Assembly (NCBI GenBank): GCA_000697665.1 | Contig: KL197712.1 | Span: forward strand, 182,473 to 246,472 | DNA from: Jaapia argillacea MUCL 33604 | Taxonomy: Eukaryota; Basidiomycota; Agaricomycetes; Jaapiales; Jaapiaceae | DNA: 64,000 nt | Direction: 5' to 3' | The notes under the pieces: model-generated | Seen by the model: the letters and a program-made list of their open reading frames with translations, nothing else | What the model was told of the DNA's origin: nothing | Database searches by the model: none | In this document: positions 1-11,299 of the stretch, one piece after another | Layout: every line of letters starts with the position of its first letter | Position numbering within the stretch: position 1 is the stretch's first letter | Program-made: the position numbers and the translations under genes

Positions 1-82
1 AGGACACAACACCCAATGAGTGAAGCGCTTGGTAAGGAATACAATGAGGTGACTGCTCAATGCCTTTGTACGAAGGGAAGGT

Positions 83-1880
83 TCACGCATGGCCAATAAC
101 CCTCTGGGGAACATATGGCTCTTCAAGATACTTTTTGTCTTCCTCGGTGAGTTCCAAATGTACGGCATCTACGAACAACCCGAGAGTCAGTTCTCCGACA
201 GTGAAGAATCGCGGTGAACAAACCAATGATTTCCTGTAAATTCTTCAAGCTCGTCGTACCCACGATGGGGGCGGTTACACCTGAATTCCAAGGTCAAGTT
301 AGCATGGAGCGGGAAGTAAAGATCGAACACAGACCGTCTTTGCCCATACTCCACGCTACAGCGATCTGAGCCATGCTGACACCCTTTTTCTTGGCGAGTT
401 CTTCAACGCTGGAGGGGGACAAAGGAGAGTGAGTACAACGCCATAAGATACACGGACTGTGACAGGGCGGTCTGACCGTTTGATGATCTCATTCGATGAA
501 GAGTCCTGGCTGTAATTCGCCAAGAACCTAACATCGGGAGCGTCAGAAAGTTGAATGCAACGAGCCAATAAAATGCAACTATCACCTATCTGTTTCGGCC
601 CGCTTCGTCTTTTCCTGGAGAGGTCTGGTAAGAAGTCCTCTGGCCAGAGGAGACCATGGGATAGCCCCCACGCCGAAATACTGCGAGAGAGGATTCAGTC
701 ATTCGTACTCATAGCAATATGCGGGGTGAAACTGCCTTCAAGGTCGGGAACATCTCCCGTTCCTCTTCTCGGTAGAGAAGGCTATGATGGTTTTGCATCG
801 AGATGAAAGGGGTGAGTTTATTGGCAATGGCGTAGTTCTGCATCGCATGGACTACAAGAGTATCGTCAGGGGATCAGTTAAGAAGAGGACAACGAAGGAA
901 AGACTTGCATTGCCATGCCCAGCAGGAGCTCATCCCGATATACCGCACCCAACCGGCTTGCACGACATCGTGGAGGGCCTGCATCTAAACAGTCGCCACG
1001 AGGGCCCGTTTGGCGTCAGGGAAATGGAATCAAAAACAGCGAGAATCGTACTGTCTCTTCAATGGGAGTTTCAGGATCAGCGCGATGACCTGGAGGAGCT
1101 TGGTCAGAGCGTCCCCAACAACGAAGTCAGTGCTGCTTACATTGCAAGACGTCGATGTATTCTAAATTCAACCGCTCCAAACTGTGTTTCACAGAATCAA
1201 AGATATGCTGGAAGGGCATTAGAGCAGGGGCGTTCGGACGATTTGGAGTTGAGCTTACCTTGCGACTCAGCCCATGCTGGTTCACGTATCCCCTGGAGTC
1301 AGGATCGGGGTACGCGAACCCATTCTCGTGAATCTCTCGTCCGACAGTGAAATACAACTGACTCGGGATGGGTGATCAATATGACTTGCTACTAATGTGG
1401 GGGGATCTTGGAAATACCTTCGTCATGATTACGATCTCATCCCTGGGGAGTTTCAGTTCCTTGATGGCCTTGCCGAGAATGACCTCTGAGAGACCATTGG
1501 AGTATGCCTGTGTGAGGGGCTCGAGGTTAGAGTAGTCTGCTGAATAACTGAGAGGGGACCTACGTTGGCAGTATCGAAAGTATTAATCCCTGCGCCATAA
1601 CTGGGACGAATGAGGGGGGTATTTGGCACTCAAAATTCGCGTCAACTCACGCAGCCTTGATGTGCTTGATGGCTTCCTCCTCGCCCAATACCCATCCTTG
1701 CCATTCAGGAGTTCCGTAAGACATCGTTCCCAAGATCACCCTCGAGACTTTGAGGCCGGATTTGCCCAGACGGACTGTGCTCAGGTGAGATATAGATTAG
1801 AGTCATAGGCTCCCGATCCTAGATCTTAACTCACCATAGGGCATTTTCTTCTGAGGGGGTCCTGGAGATGGGTTGGCCAT
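83..1880 (-). CDS. Aldo/keto reductase (aryl-alcohol dehydrogenase-like)
   Basis: A cytosolic NADPH-dependent oxidoreductase of the AKR superfamily that would reduce aldehydes or ketones to alcohols; the substrate cannot be told from sequence. Splicing by eye gives an N-terminal exon starting MANPSPGPPQKKMPY, then VRLGKSGLKVSRVILGTMSY, the segment NTFDTANVY (catalytic Asp and Tyr), IVIMTK (catalytic Lys), SLERLNLEYIDVLQCH (catalytic His), WVRYIGMSSCWAWQ, PFISMQNH, IPWSPLARGLLTRP and a C-terminal APIVGTTSLKNLQEII cofactor-binding region, ending in VIGHA. All four catalytic residues are therefore present. At least seven short introns interrupt it and the length is near 345 aa, normal for the family. 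The start is the first ATG before the conserved core. It diverges from PUS1 with 332 bp between start codons. Confidence 0.88.
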
Positions 1881-2212
1881 GATGGGGTGAAAGAGGTAAA
1901 GTGCTGAGCGAGGTCAAATCCACAGAACGTCCCTTATATCAGGAGTTTGCAAATGGATTTCTCATCTCTAGTCATTTCTGCTTCGCAAACCGATAGCATC
2001 GCGGAGTATCGTTAGCACAATCTCCAACAAACCTCTCGGCAATGACTTTCACGACGATCACGAGGCTTGGAGGCTTTGCACTGATTACCATTTTCGGAAG
2101 CTCTTGAATGCTACGGTTGCTCTATCGCTCAGGCTGGTATAAACCTCCAAGACTCAGCCAACGGCGATCCAATTACCCAATTCTCAGCTTTCTTACATTT
2201 CATTCGCAAGAT
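1881..2212. promoter_or_regulatory. Shared divergent promoter region, AKR / PUS1
   Basis: These 332 bases separate the start codons of two divergently transcribed genes, so both promoters must lie here. I see no convincing TATA box and no repeat. An upstream ATG at 2108 is in frame with PUS1 and could extend it, but the residues it would add show no conservation I recognise, so I treat the region as non-coding. Confidence 0.5.
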
Positions 2213-4357
2213 ATGGAACTTGATAACATGGTCGTCGCCTCTGAAGGCCCCCAAACCGCTACAGGCCTTGACGAAACTATGGTTGACAATTCCGAACCCC
2301 CCGCCAAGCGAGTTAAAGTGGATCAGGATGCTGAATTCGCGCCTGGCAATCTAGATGGTGGGGATCAGAGGAGAAGGAATGGCGGGAAGGAGAAACACAA
2401 ATCAAAATCATCACGAGCCCGCGCTCCAGGGAAAGCCAAGGATAAGGACGGGAAGCCCAAAGATCGGCGACGGGGAACGCGCCGCGATACAGAGGAAGAC
2501 GATCCGACAGCGTCGAAGGTTCCTCGCCTGCCGAAAAGACAGTGTGCGCTACTCATTGGGTTTTGTGGTACTGGGTGTAACGGGATGCAGATGTGCGTAC
2601 ACGGGTCTTCGGTTCTCGTCGATTGCTTATACTACGGTGTCCTTCTGTCGAACCCTATTTCTCATGTGAATCTAGTCAACCCGACGTTCGTACCATTGAG
2701 GGTGTGTTGTTTGACGCAATGGTGAAAGCTGGTGCCGTTTCGCAAGACAATGCAGATGATCCCGTCAAGGTACTTTGGCCGAGCCACATTTGTGATCCAT
2801 TAGTGACGTTTGGTTCAAGGTAAATCTTGGCCGTGCGGCTCGTACAGACGCGGGTGTACATGCGGCTGGTAACCTCGTCTCCATCAAGATGATTACTGCC
2901 ATACCTGGCGTGCCAGATATTACAACTCACATCAACGAACTGTTACCCCCAGAGATCAGGCTGTGGAGTTTTGTGAGCAGTGACTCCTCCTTTTCGCGAC
3001 CAGTCGTTGACATATCATCATCTTCAAGCTTCGCGTACAAAATTCATTCAGTGCTCGAACGTAAGTTCTTTCCCCTCCCTCTGTCCAGGCCTATACCTTC
3101 AGTCTTTCCTGCCTCTAGAAATTGTGACAGCCGGAAGTACACATATACGTTCCCCTCGTATGTGCTTCTCCCTCCCAAACCGGGAAGTGGTTTGTACAAG
3201 GCGTTCCGCTCGCAAAAAACAGCGGATGCAGATCAAGCAGATCACTCCTTCTGGGCGGACGCCCCGTCACCTTCTACAAAGGAGGAAGACCTACACCGAA
3301 AACGTCTGTGGAGAATTTCTCCCGAGCAACTGCAAGCTCTCCGAGACACTGCGAAGAAGTTCGAAGGCTCGCATAACTTCCATAATTTCACCGTGGGCAG
3401 AGATTTCGGAGACAGGAGTAACTTGAGGTATATGAAAGAGATCGAGGTACGCTGTATGTATTTCGTTGAATAGATGTGATCTCACATCAACAGATTGAAG
3501 ACCCGGTGGTGCTCGGTGATACGGAGTGGATTAGCGCGAGGTGGCATGGCCAAAGTTTTATGTTGCATCAAGTATGTGTCGAGGAACTTCGCTTTACAGC
3601 TTTTGTACTGATCAAGTGACCTTGTAGATCGTACGTCGTGCACCACATTGACCCGATCTATCACAAACTCATTCTCCGCAGCGTAAAATGATGGCTGCCA
3701 TGATATTATCGTGCCGAACAGGAACCCCAGCTCAGATCATAGACGAGGTGCGCCCTCCTCGCTCTTCCAACCTGGAACATGCTATTCTCAAAGGTTTTCT
3801 CTATGTAGATGTATGGACCACGAGTGGTGTTCGTGCCAAAAATGCCTTCGCTGGGTCTCCTCCTGGAGTATCCTGTATTCGAAGGATACAACCGAAAAGT
3901 GGAGGCGGTGAATGAGAAATTTACCCCAGAAGATCCTGATTATCGACCACCTATCGACTTTGAAGCGCACCGCGAAGAAATGGAGAAATTCAAGATGCAG
4001 TATATCTATAAGAATATTCGTGAGGTGGAGGACCAAGACGGCTTGTGAGTCACCCTACTTCCTTCGGACCCCCGACAAAAAAAAACTTAATGATGATATG
4101 CAAGATTCGACGCGTGGATCCGATACATCGATTCCTACTCTGGAAACGACTTGTTGTATCTCAATCCCAAAGGTATCATACCACCTGTCGCGGTCTTGAA
4201 AAGGGGGGAGAAGCGGGAGAATCCTTTCAGGGAGAAAAAGAAGTTCGATGTGACGGGTAAGCTGAGTGAGAGTAAGATAAAGGTAGACCTTGAGGATGAG
4301 GAAGAGGCGGAGGAGGAAACACTGGATAAAGCCAAGTTGGCGGACACAGAAGGTTGA
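2213..4357 (+). CDS. PUS1: tRNA pseudouridine synthase Pus1
   Basis: Converts uridine to pseudouridine in tRNAs (and in U2 snRNA and some mRNAs in yeast); the fungal enzyme is mainly nuclear. The start MELDNMVVASEG leads into a basic, lysine-rich tail that looks like a nuclear localisation region. The TruA-family core follows: KRQCALLIGFCGTGCNGMQI, then RTIEGVLFDAMVKAGAVS, the catalytic block NLGRAARTDAGVHAAGNLVS at 2823-2882 with its active-site Asp, ELLPPEIRLWSFLRVQNSFS, CDSRKYTYTFPSYVLLPPKP, SFMLHQIRKMMAAMILSCRT and LLEYPVFEGYN. About eight short introns are needed to join these. The C-terminus is acidic and rich in Glu. One small oddity is Cys-Asn where many homologues have Tyr-His or Tyr-Asn before GMQ. 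The gene converges on RPB4 only 166 bp away. Confidence 0.92.
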
Positions 4358-4523
4358 CCGTCTTTGTCTTGGGAGGTGTCGTTTCGGTACACTCTGGACT
4401 GTTCTGCTTAAATTGTCGCTCAGAATCAAAATTCAGAACAGAAACTTGCTGATTTCTAGGTCGACCTCGTGGGCAAGGAATTAGAGACGGGTAAAAATAC
4501 ATAGGATATGGATACAGGCATGA

Positions 4524-5154
4524 TCATGACTGGAACTTGCGCATCGTTTGTATCTCCTCAAGTAGGGCCTGTAGTCGGTCATCATCGATCTTAACAAGGC
4601 TGAGGAAAGAGTTACCGCGTTACAATGACGGTATGAGCGGATGCTATGCCATAACACACCTGGGTACGATACTCTTTGCTTCTTCAGCAGTGGCAGGACA
4701 AAGGTTCGCTATCTGAGCGGTTTCAAATTGCGTCAGGGCTGGCTCTCGTCGTAACGTCCTGGGATCAGATGAAGTTCAGGATACATAAAGCCACTAGAGA
4801 ATTGCAACGCACTCTCGGACGGCACTAGCAGAGTCTGTCGTGTTGAATTTGGTAAAGGTCTTCACGTATTCCAGAGTCTTGTTGTACACGCTGCGAAGAA
4901 GAATAAGCTAATCCTCTAAGTACCAAGAAGCCGCGCTACGTACGCTGTATCAGGGGCGTCCTTGTCTCGATTTTCCAGGAGATACTTGACTTCAGAAATG
5001 AGGAGACAACCAGCGTTGTTAAAGGCTACATTGGAAAGGGGAATAGTTGAGAGCCAGGAACACTGGGTAACCTGAAGGTCTAACCTGCGCCTAGTTTCAG
5101 TACCGAGGCATCCTCTTCCTCGTTCTGCGGACGATGTCGAAGTCGAGTGGTCAT
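4524..5154 (-). CDS. RPB4: RNA polymerase II subunit Rpb4
   Basis: Rpb4 forms the stalk of RNA polymerase II together with Rpb7 and links transcription with mRNA export and decay. Translation starts MTTRLRHRPQNEEEDASVLK and continues after an intron with FNNAGCLLISEVKYLLENRD, then KDAPDTA, TLEYVKTFTKFNTTDSASAV, EPALTQFETAQIANLCPATA, EEAK and the C-terminal SLVKIDDDRLQALLEEIQTM plus RKFQS. These blocks match the Rpb4/RPC9 core, whose C-terminal part is the HRDC-like helical bundle. About five introns split a protein near 140 aa, the expected size for an Rpb4 without the yeast-specific insertion. Start and stop are both clear. The 3' end faces PUS1 at very short distance. Confidence 0.92.
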
Positions 5155-5390
5155 GATATTTTCGTTGCCGGGTGCACCAGTTATTCAATGCCAATGAGAC
5201 AAGACCGACGAAGCTGGAGAAAGAGAACCTTCTTGGGACTTACGTAAACAAGTGCTTAGTGTTGAGGTCGAATTCAACTAGTACTTGGGCTGCGAGCTAG
5301 TGCGAGGTCAAATCGCATTGCTTCGGCATAAATTCTACGATATCGTACATTTGACTTTCATTTCTGTTACTTCTATTGGTTCAGGAGAAA

Positions 5391-7055
5391 CTACAAGGAC
5401 CTTTTCTTGTCTCCGAGGGCTTTGAGTAACTCGGAAGGAGGCAACTCAGGTGGGTAATGCTGGAGCGTCTGGTTTCGGCTACTGACGAAGTCACTGTATG
5501 CTGTCGATCCATTCGTGGTGGAAAGCAACCGAACATAAGATTGGTCACTGAACCCATCAGTGTTGTTATATTCCCCATAATCGAATCTGTCGAAGGCGTC
5601 AATGAGATGGAGATATGATCACGTTCCGGTTTACTCACAGTGCATAAACATTTCTTAAGAAAGCGTCTCCTAGGATCATATCAAAGCCTGAAAAACCCTT
5701 CGAGTCGAGGGTGAAGGGCTGATATGTATTGAAACAGAATGTCACCGATGAGCCATTTGGAAGCTCGATCGTGGTTAGGTTGGTAATGTCCAGGGGATGA
5801 ATGACAAAGGCGTCGCCGCTGTGGATAACGATGAGAATTTGATCGCGCGAAAAAACTGGTGACTTACCCGAGAGTGAATTCAAGATCAGTGGTGTTCAAG
5901 CACGGTACTATCCAAACATCCTCTTCTTTATCATAAACAGCGCCAGAGATGTTGCCATATATGAAGTCGACCAGAGGTCGCGGTAAGGGAGGCAACGTGT
6001 ATCCAGTGTCGAGAACAGCTACGCTGCTTCCTTTCGGCGTACCCGCGACAGTGGAGTTCAACGGGTAAGACTTTCCATGTACGGTGACACCATCGACAAG
6101 GACTGTCCATCGCTCAAAGTTTGACGTTGGAGGAAAGCGCGGCAACTTGGGGGCGTTGGATATGTTTGAGAAACGTGGAATATACTCGGAAATGGTGAAC
6201 TCTCCCTCCAAAGTGCTTGCAAGATCATCTGCACGACCAAGTTGGATGGATATGAAGTTGGGAATAGAGCCGTTTTGTTGGAAAATATTGGACAGAGGCG
6301 TCAGACCGAGAGTGTTGTTCACTCCATACGCTTGCTTGAGTAAGATGTCAGCTGTGGAGGAGTTGTCGAAGGCAAGGCCGAGGATGCCGTATATTCCTTG
6401 CTCGAAAAGCCCACCCTCTTCGGTATACTGTGCACATAGGAATCAATTTAGAGGGAAACTCGTGAGGCAGGGCCTTTGACTTACATTTTGGACGTTGATG
6501 AAGGCTGTTGTCAATATGGTACCATGAGTTCCAAAGACCCTGGAATTTGAAAGTCATGGCGCCTACCTTGAGATGGAATAGTATAAGACCCGATCTTCAG
6601 TTCTGCAAAGTCGATAGAGCCCTGGACAGAGCCTTCACCGTACGACAGGTTGCCATGGATGGACGTTCGGTTGGTCAGTTGAAGCTTCGAGGGTGGGTAT
6701 ACCCAAAGATCGGAGGAGCCACTGTCGATGACGACGATCATGTCTGAAACAAACGGGTGAGCACGCAATTGAAAAAAGATATTTGAAAACTCACCGACAC
6801 CACCGAGCGTAATACTGGTTCCATACTACCGAAGGCTAAGCAGGGCATCTTCCATAGCAAGCAGATACAACTTACAATAGTGTTTTGGAGATTGTCGATG
6901 GACAAATTCCCACTTGCTTGTTGCGCTGACGCAAGATTGAGGAGATGATTGCCGGGGGGTCTCGCCCGTTTCGCGAGAGGGAGATTCATCGCTGTTGTGG
7001 GACTACCTAGCATGAGTCCCAAGATACAGAATTGGAGTAACACCGATTGCTTCAT
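5391..7055 (-). CDS. Secreted aspartic protease (peptidase A1, pepsin-like)
   Basis: An endopeptidase of the pepsin fold, probably secreted. The N-terminus MKQSVLLQFCILGLMLGSPT is a good signal peptide, followed by a short pro-region ending near KRARPPGNHLL. After two introns the first active-site loop reads VVIDSGSSDLWVYP, with Ser instead of the commoner Thr after Asp, which many fungal members tolerate. The flap follows at GNLSYGEGSVQGSIDFAEL, then GILGLAFDNSS, and the second active-site loop SVAVLDTGYTLPPLP. The C-terminal lobe contains FDMILGDAFLRNVYALFDYG. The length of roughly 490 aa exceeds a minimal pepsin because of a C-terminal tail. Several N-glycosylation sequons (NLS, NRT, NTT, NGS) fit an extracellular enzyme. 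No GPI-type hydrophobic end is seen. It has about six introns. Confidence 0.9.
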
Positions 7056-7106
7056 GTTGTTTGGGATTTGGATGGGTTATAGCCATCTACATCGACCAGG
7101 CCAAAG

Positions 7107-7113
7107 TTTTATA
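7107..7113 (-). promoter_or_regulatory. TATA box of the aspartic protease gene
   Basis: On the minus strand the sequence reads TATAAAA about 52 bases before the protease start codon, a normal core-promoter distance for a strongly inducible fungal gene. Confidence 0.55.
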
Positions 7114-9102
7114 CCAGGCATCCAATGGGGCTGTTCGTCGGCATGCTTCACGGATCGTACCTTGCTCGACACAACCGAAGTGCTGGAGTGAGCGGATGTG
7201 AGTGAGCGGGCAGTGTGCACCCTGGTAGCCATCCACCGGCGAGCTCTCAAGTGAGACACCTGTCAGTCCACACCCAAATCCTTGCCGAGAAACCAGGCAA
7301 ATGCGGAATCTGATACATCCATCGCGAAAGAATTTCAACTTTGGAAGGGAATGCGCCTTGGCATAAGTAGTACCCTTCGATTTGAGCCTTTTGACGCCCT
7401 TCCGTTAGTGAGGTCCCAGCGGTCGAGGGATGACACTCGGCACATCTGAAATGTGACGGTCTTGAAAGGAATGATTCAGAGAAGGGAAAGGGAGGGGGAC
7501 TCGGTTTGGAATGCGACCCGCTCCCTGGGCAATTTTCGGAATGGAAGTTGAGGAGGATTACATGGCGGTTTCATATAGCACGAGGGACCGTATGTCTGAC
7601 ACGACGAAAGCTTGGCTAGGGGCCGAGAAGAAGAGCAAAGAGGTATGTTGGACGAAGGGGCGTAGCTTAAATTTAGCATTTTCGGAGAACGGCGAAGACA
7701 AGTAGAGATCCCTGGAGAGAGATGGGAGGATAGAGAGAAAGGCCTGGGTAGGGTGGAATAGGGTGGAATCTCCGAGTAGTTGCGGGGCAGTCAAGGAAAG
7801 CTTCCCAAAGGGTGAGGTGTAGCGACGCCGTCCGAGTGAAGAAGAAGGCTAGTAGACGATGAGCACAGAGAAGTCTCGGGCGAGATATTGGCAGTTGTGA
7901 TGAGGTGTGATCTGGCTGTAAGAGTCATCTCTCGTCGTCGGCTACGACGGAGGGTGAGGACACAAAGCAAGACGAACCTGGAGAGGAAATTCGCACCAAG
8001 CTGCACCGGTACCCTGGATATTGACCGACCACAGGCCACCAAACTCGCTCCACGACTACGCCAGGTCCTCCGCTGCGTGTCCTGGAAGAACAAGAATTGC
8101 AACCATCACGTTGGGGGAGAATAATTCTGGATATGCGGTGACTTAAATTGCTTTCAAGGCGTAAAGCGATTTTTTTGAGGCGTAAAGCTTGATGTAGGGG
8201 TATATCCGTTGAACGAGTTCTTGGCGCACTGAAGGTGTTCCACGGATTGCACCGTACAAAATACAGAGATGAGTCCTCGGGAGAGAAATCGTAAGCCAGT
8301 AGACACAAAACTGGTCAAGCAGCGTATATGCTGGAGCCAGAAAATCGTCGAGTGGTTGTGTAGTCGCCGTCGCCGCCTCGCGGACTTGCGAAACGTGTTG
8401 CCGAGTTCCCGATGGGGCAGGGCATCCCTTCTTCGAACATTCTGCCACAGGACCACCACCTATCACCAGCGACGACAGGCTGCATGGGCTGACCGTTTGG
8501 CCCCCTTTTGACGGTGCAATTATTATCCAAGGCTGGCAGGGGACTGACGAGCTCCGTCAGACCGTCAATCTCCAATTTCCATCTGGATATCTGCCAGGCT
8601 CGCACCACAACTTCCCCACAAATGATTGCTGTCTTCTAGTGGATTCTTCACCGTTTCTTGCTGTCGGTAATCGTCTGTCGACATGCCCTCAAACGGGATT
8701 GCAAGCAATTTCCATCTGCTCGGGCTCCCTGTGGAACTGTGATTCATTCACGACTTGAATTTGCCGCCTTCAGTCCAAGTAGCAGGAGGGCGTTTAGCGA
8801 CCCTTCCGAAATCAGACGGAGAATCATGGACGGTGAGTCCCTCCCAGACCAATGTATGAAAGTTGTTGGGACTTCTGCGCCGCTTGGATGTGTTGGAAAA
8901 TTTGGGAGTGGATAGTCGTTGCTTGTTGTCCACGACTGCTCGCGCGGGGTCCATCTGGACCGCGATGGCTCTGTGTCGCAAATGAGGCTTGATCACACCA
9001 AATCTTGGATCTTGTTCTTGAGCTGGATTCCTTGATGGTTCAGTTGAGCTCCATGGACGAGTTGGCTGATGTTAACTTGCCTCCTTGCGGGCGCATGAGC
9101 CT

Positions 9103-9118
9103 GCGTGACGTGTCACGC
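9103..9118. repeat. Hyphenated palindrome GCGTGAC-GT-GTCACGC
   Basis: Two perfect 7-base arms are separated by 2 bases and contain TGACGT-like cores of the kind bound by bZIP (CREB/ATF) dimers. A second TGACG palindrome begins 5 bases downstream. Confidence 0.75.
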
Positions 9119-9122
9119 TTAT

Positions 9123-9139
9123 CGTCACACATTGTGACG
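9123..9139. repeat. Hyphenated palindrome CGTCACA-CAT-TGTGACG
   Basis: Two perfect 7-base arms surround a 3-base spacer. Like its neighbour at 9103-9118 it is built from TGACG and CGTCA half-sites. Confidence 0.75.
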
Positions 9140-9925
9140 CATGGGAGACGAGCTCGGGAGCCTTGGGGGTTGGAAGCAGGATATGGAAGAAGCGTTTTAT
9201 TTCATTGAGGAGGTTTCTGATGGGATACATACTGATATTCGCCTCGATGGTGTCTGTCCTAGTAGGGACCGGAGCCATCGTTCCCTCCCGCAAGACGATC
9301 GACCCATGTGGGAACACGGAAGCAAATCTGCTTTGGAGTGGAATTGAAGATATTGAGGTCAAGGAGTCTGTCCTGCACCCTGAACCTCAACTTATGCGCT
9401 CTTTGGGGATCCTTCGCTAAGGAGGCCAGCCGGGCGTATCGAGTACTGGAAGAATCCTATCGTCCAGGTAGCCCTGAAAATGAGATGTGGTGGTCGATTT
9501 CCAAGCCGCGCTGCCCCACATCCAGCTCTGGTTTCGTCTTGCGAAGTTCCCTTGGCGTCGACAGCAGGAACTTCCCGCGGCAAATGGATCAAGGGCATGA
9601 GCATATAGGCTGTTGCTCGTCGACTCGCCATCTTCGCCTCGATGCCACGGGCACCCCTCGGATTGAGAGAATTCTCTAGCGAGGAATTCCATTGGCTGAC
9701 TACTTCCAGATGTATAGATGCGAGCGCGAATGTCTTGGCGGTTGGTGTCCAGTGGATCAAGACTTTCTTTTGTCGCCGCGGAGAGTGGTAGAGCGCACCC
9801 AGTCTAGTTCCGCCTCCCTATTGGCTGCCTCCGAGACTCCAAAACGGGCAACACCCTCTCCTCTCCGACAAACTAGCTCTCGAACCCTGAACGCCGTCTG
9901 ATGCAATTTCCAACATATCGCAGCC

Positions 9926-9932
9926 TATTTAA
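9926..9932 (+). promoter_or_regulatory. TATA-like box and CT-rich leader of the 10 kb gene
   Basis: TATTTAA lies about 110 bases before the ATG at 10040. The bases between, roughly 9950-10030, are strongly pyrimidine-rich on the coding strand. TATA followed by a CT-rich tract is a frequent layout in well-expressed filamentous-fungal promoters. Confidence 0.5.
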
Positions 9933-10039
9933 CCGGGGAGCATGTTTCTTTACCCCTTCGCTTTTTTTCGACCGCTGTCTTCTCGTTTCTGCTCTCTCCT
10001 ACTCCACAAATTTCTCTGGAGACTCTCTCCGCAGTCCCC

Positions 10040-10644
10040 ATGCGTGTTCTTGAAGAGCCTTTCCCTGCCTTCACCTTGGTTGTTACCCAGGCGCAGAATA
10101 TGCGAGATGTAGCCCCTGATCGCCGCTCTTACAACCATACGTATGCAAGGTCGTCTCCAACGAGGCCGGTGGATCCCTTGACCGTCAGTTCCCATTTATT
10201 TCTTGTTCGCGCTCTTGACGGTGAGCTGATTGTATGCGCAGATGACTGTGGACTACCCATACGACGACCCAATGTTTTTCCCAACTTTGACTTGGGTATG
10301 TTGTCGACATACCCATGCCGTCTTTTTTCTCAACGTCGTGTCGCATTTCAGCCCGAGATTGCCCCCGAAGTGGCGGACAATACAGACGCTGTCAATCTGC
10401 AGGTAGCTCTCGACAGCCTCGCTGCAGAGGAAGGGACCCGGCCTCCGTCGCGTCATAGTCGGAAGCGATTCTCGACCCTCGTCGTTGTGAGTTCCTCCTT
10501 TTGATCATCTTCTTTTATGTACTCATGTCATTTCTCTAGGACCTGGCTCTCACTATCAAGAGAAAATGTCAGGGAGTTTTGACAGGCTCCAGCAGGCCTC
10601 CCAAAGCTTCTCCTTCTTTGTCCTCCGTGGACAAGTTGGCTTAG
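10040..10644 (+). CDS. Small orphan protein, four exons
   Basis: I do not recognise this protein. Four exons join with consensus splice sites into about 145 aa. It starts MRVLEEPFPAFTLVVTQAQN, continues into an acidic and aromatic stretch MTVDYPYDDPMFFPTLTW, then PEIAPEVADNTDAVNLQVAL and DSLAAEEG, and ends in a basic segment SRKRFSTLVVDLALTIKRKC with a Ser/Pro-rich tail ending SSVDKLA. No signal peptide, membrane segment or known domain is visible. The clean open frame across three phase-compatible introns plus a TATA box and CT-rich leader argue that it is real. The acidic middle followed by a basic, amphipathic-looking end could mediate protein or nucleic-acid contacts, but that is only inference. 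Confidence 0.6.
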
Positions 10645-11299
10645 ACTTGGGTTGTTTGTCGTTCCGCTGTCGACTCCCGTTGGAAGGATCATTCGTCCAT
10701 AATTGTTTTCTAAAAAGATCTATCCATTGTCTTCACTCGTTCCTTTGCTCATGCTCACCCCATGTCGTCTTCCCAGTTTCAGTCCTGCTCCTTTCGATCA
10801 ATATATTTGCTTAACTCTTACATGCCGGAGATCTGAATAATCGTCGCTCGCCACCGGGGCAAACAAGGAGACGAGAGAACACCATATGAGAAGTATGGAG
10901 AAAACTTGGGAGACGGGCCATGTATGACGTGCGCAACAACGAGCCCAGGATGACACCATTGAAGGAAACGGGTGGGCGTTGAAATATTGAAAGGTGAACC
11001 CGGTAGCCCACAATTACCAAGCTGAGATGGGGAAGGGTCTGTCCCATTACTTTCCCGATCACTGGTGGTTTGACCGCGATTCACATTAATCTCGTCGCAA
11101 TCTACCTCGACCACACCTTCACCAACTGCTATACACGCATTTTCCACTCCATCAGATACGAAACCATGCCAAGATAAATAGGGAGATCCAGTAGTGATTA
11201 CACTTGATATACACATAACTAGAAAATGAATAGCAGGAAGCGCATATACACAGTCCAACCCTAAAGTACACCCAAGATCCATACAGTCAAGCTCCCAAC
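10645..11299. other. Intergenic, convergent gene ends
   Basis: The region lies between two convergent genes and should hold both 3' UTRs. A 154-codon minus-strand frame (10818-11282) is open here but lacks recognisable features and sits directly behind the stop codon of the DUF7330-like gene, so I do not call it. Confidence 0.4.

Larger units (their letters stand above)
7114..9925. other. Gene-poor region, about 2.8 kb
   Basis: Several open frames of 60-127 codons occur on both strands, but none begins well, none joins to neighbours through plausible splice sites into a protein I recognise, and different frames are open over the same bases. The best coding-looking piece lies on the minus strand at 8143-8466. 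The region also holds two neighbouring TGACG palindromes near 9.1 kb. It could be long regulatory DNA, a decayed gene, or a fast-evolving lineage-specific gene that I cannot see. Confidence 0.45.

Noticed and set aside
5391-7055. Asp-Ser-Gly in the first active-site loop of the aspartic protease as a sign of inactivity
   Set aside because: Ser in place of Thr is accepted in active pepsin-like enzymes; both catalytic Asp residues and the flap Tyr are present.
9392-9760. 122-codon minus-strand frame and its 123-codon plus-strand partner at 9308-9679
   Set aside because: Both strands are open over the same bases, a usual sign of chance in moderately GC-rich DNA; neither joins to other exons.
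10818-11282. 154-codon minus-strand open frame behind the DUF7330-like gene
   Set aside because: No homology or motif that I recognise, starts 18 bases after a stop codon of the neighbouring gene, and probably lies in its 3' UTR.
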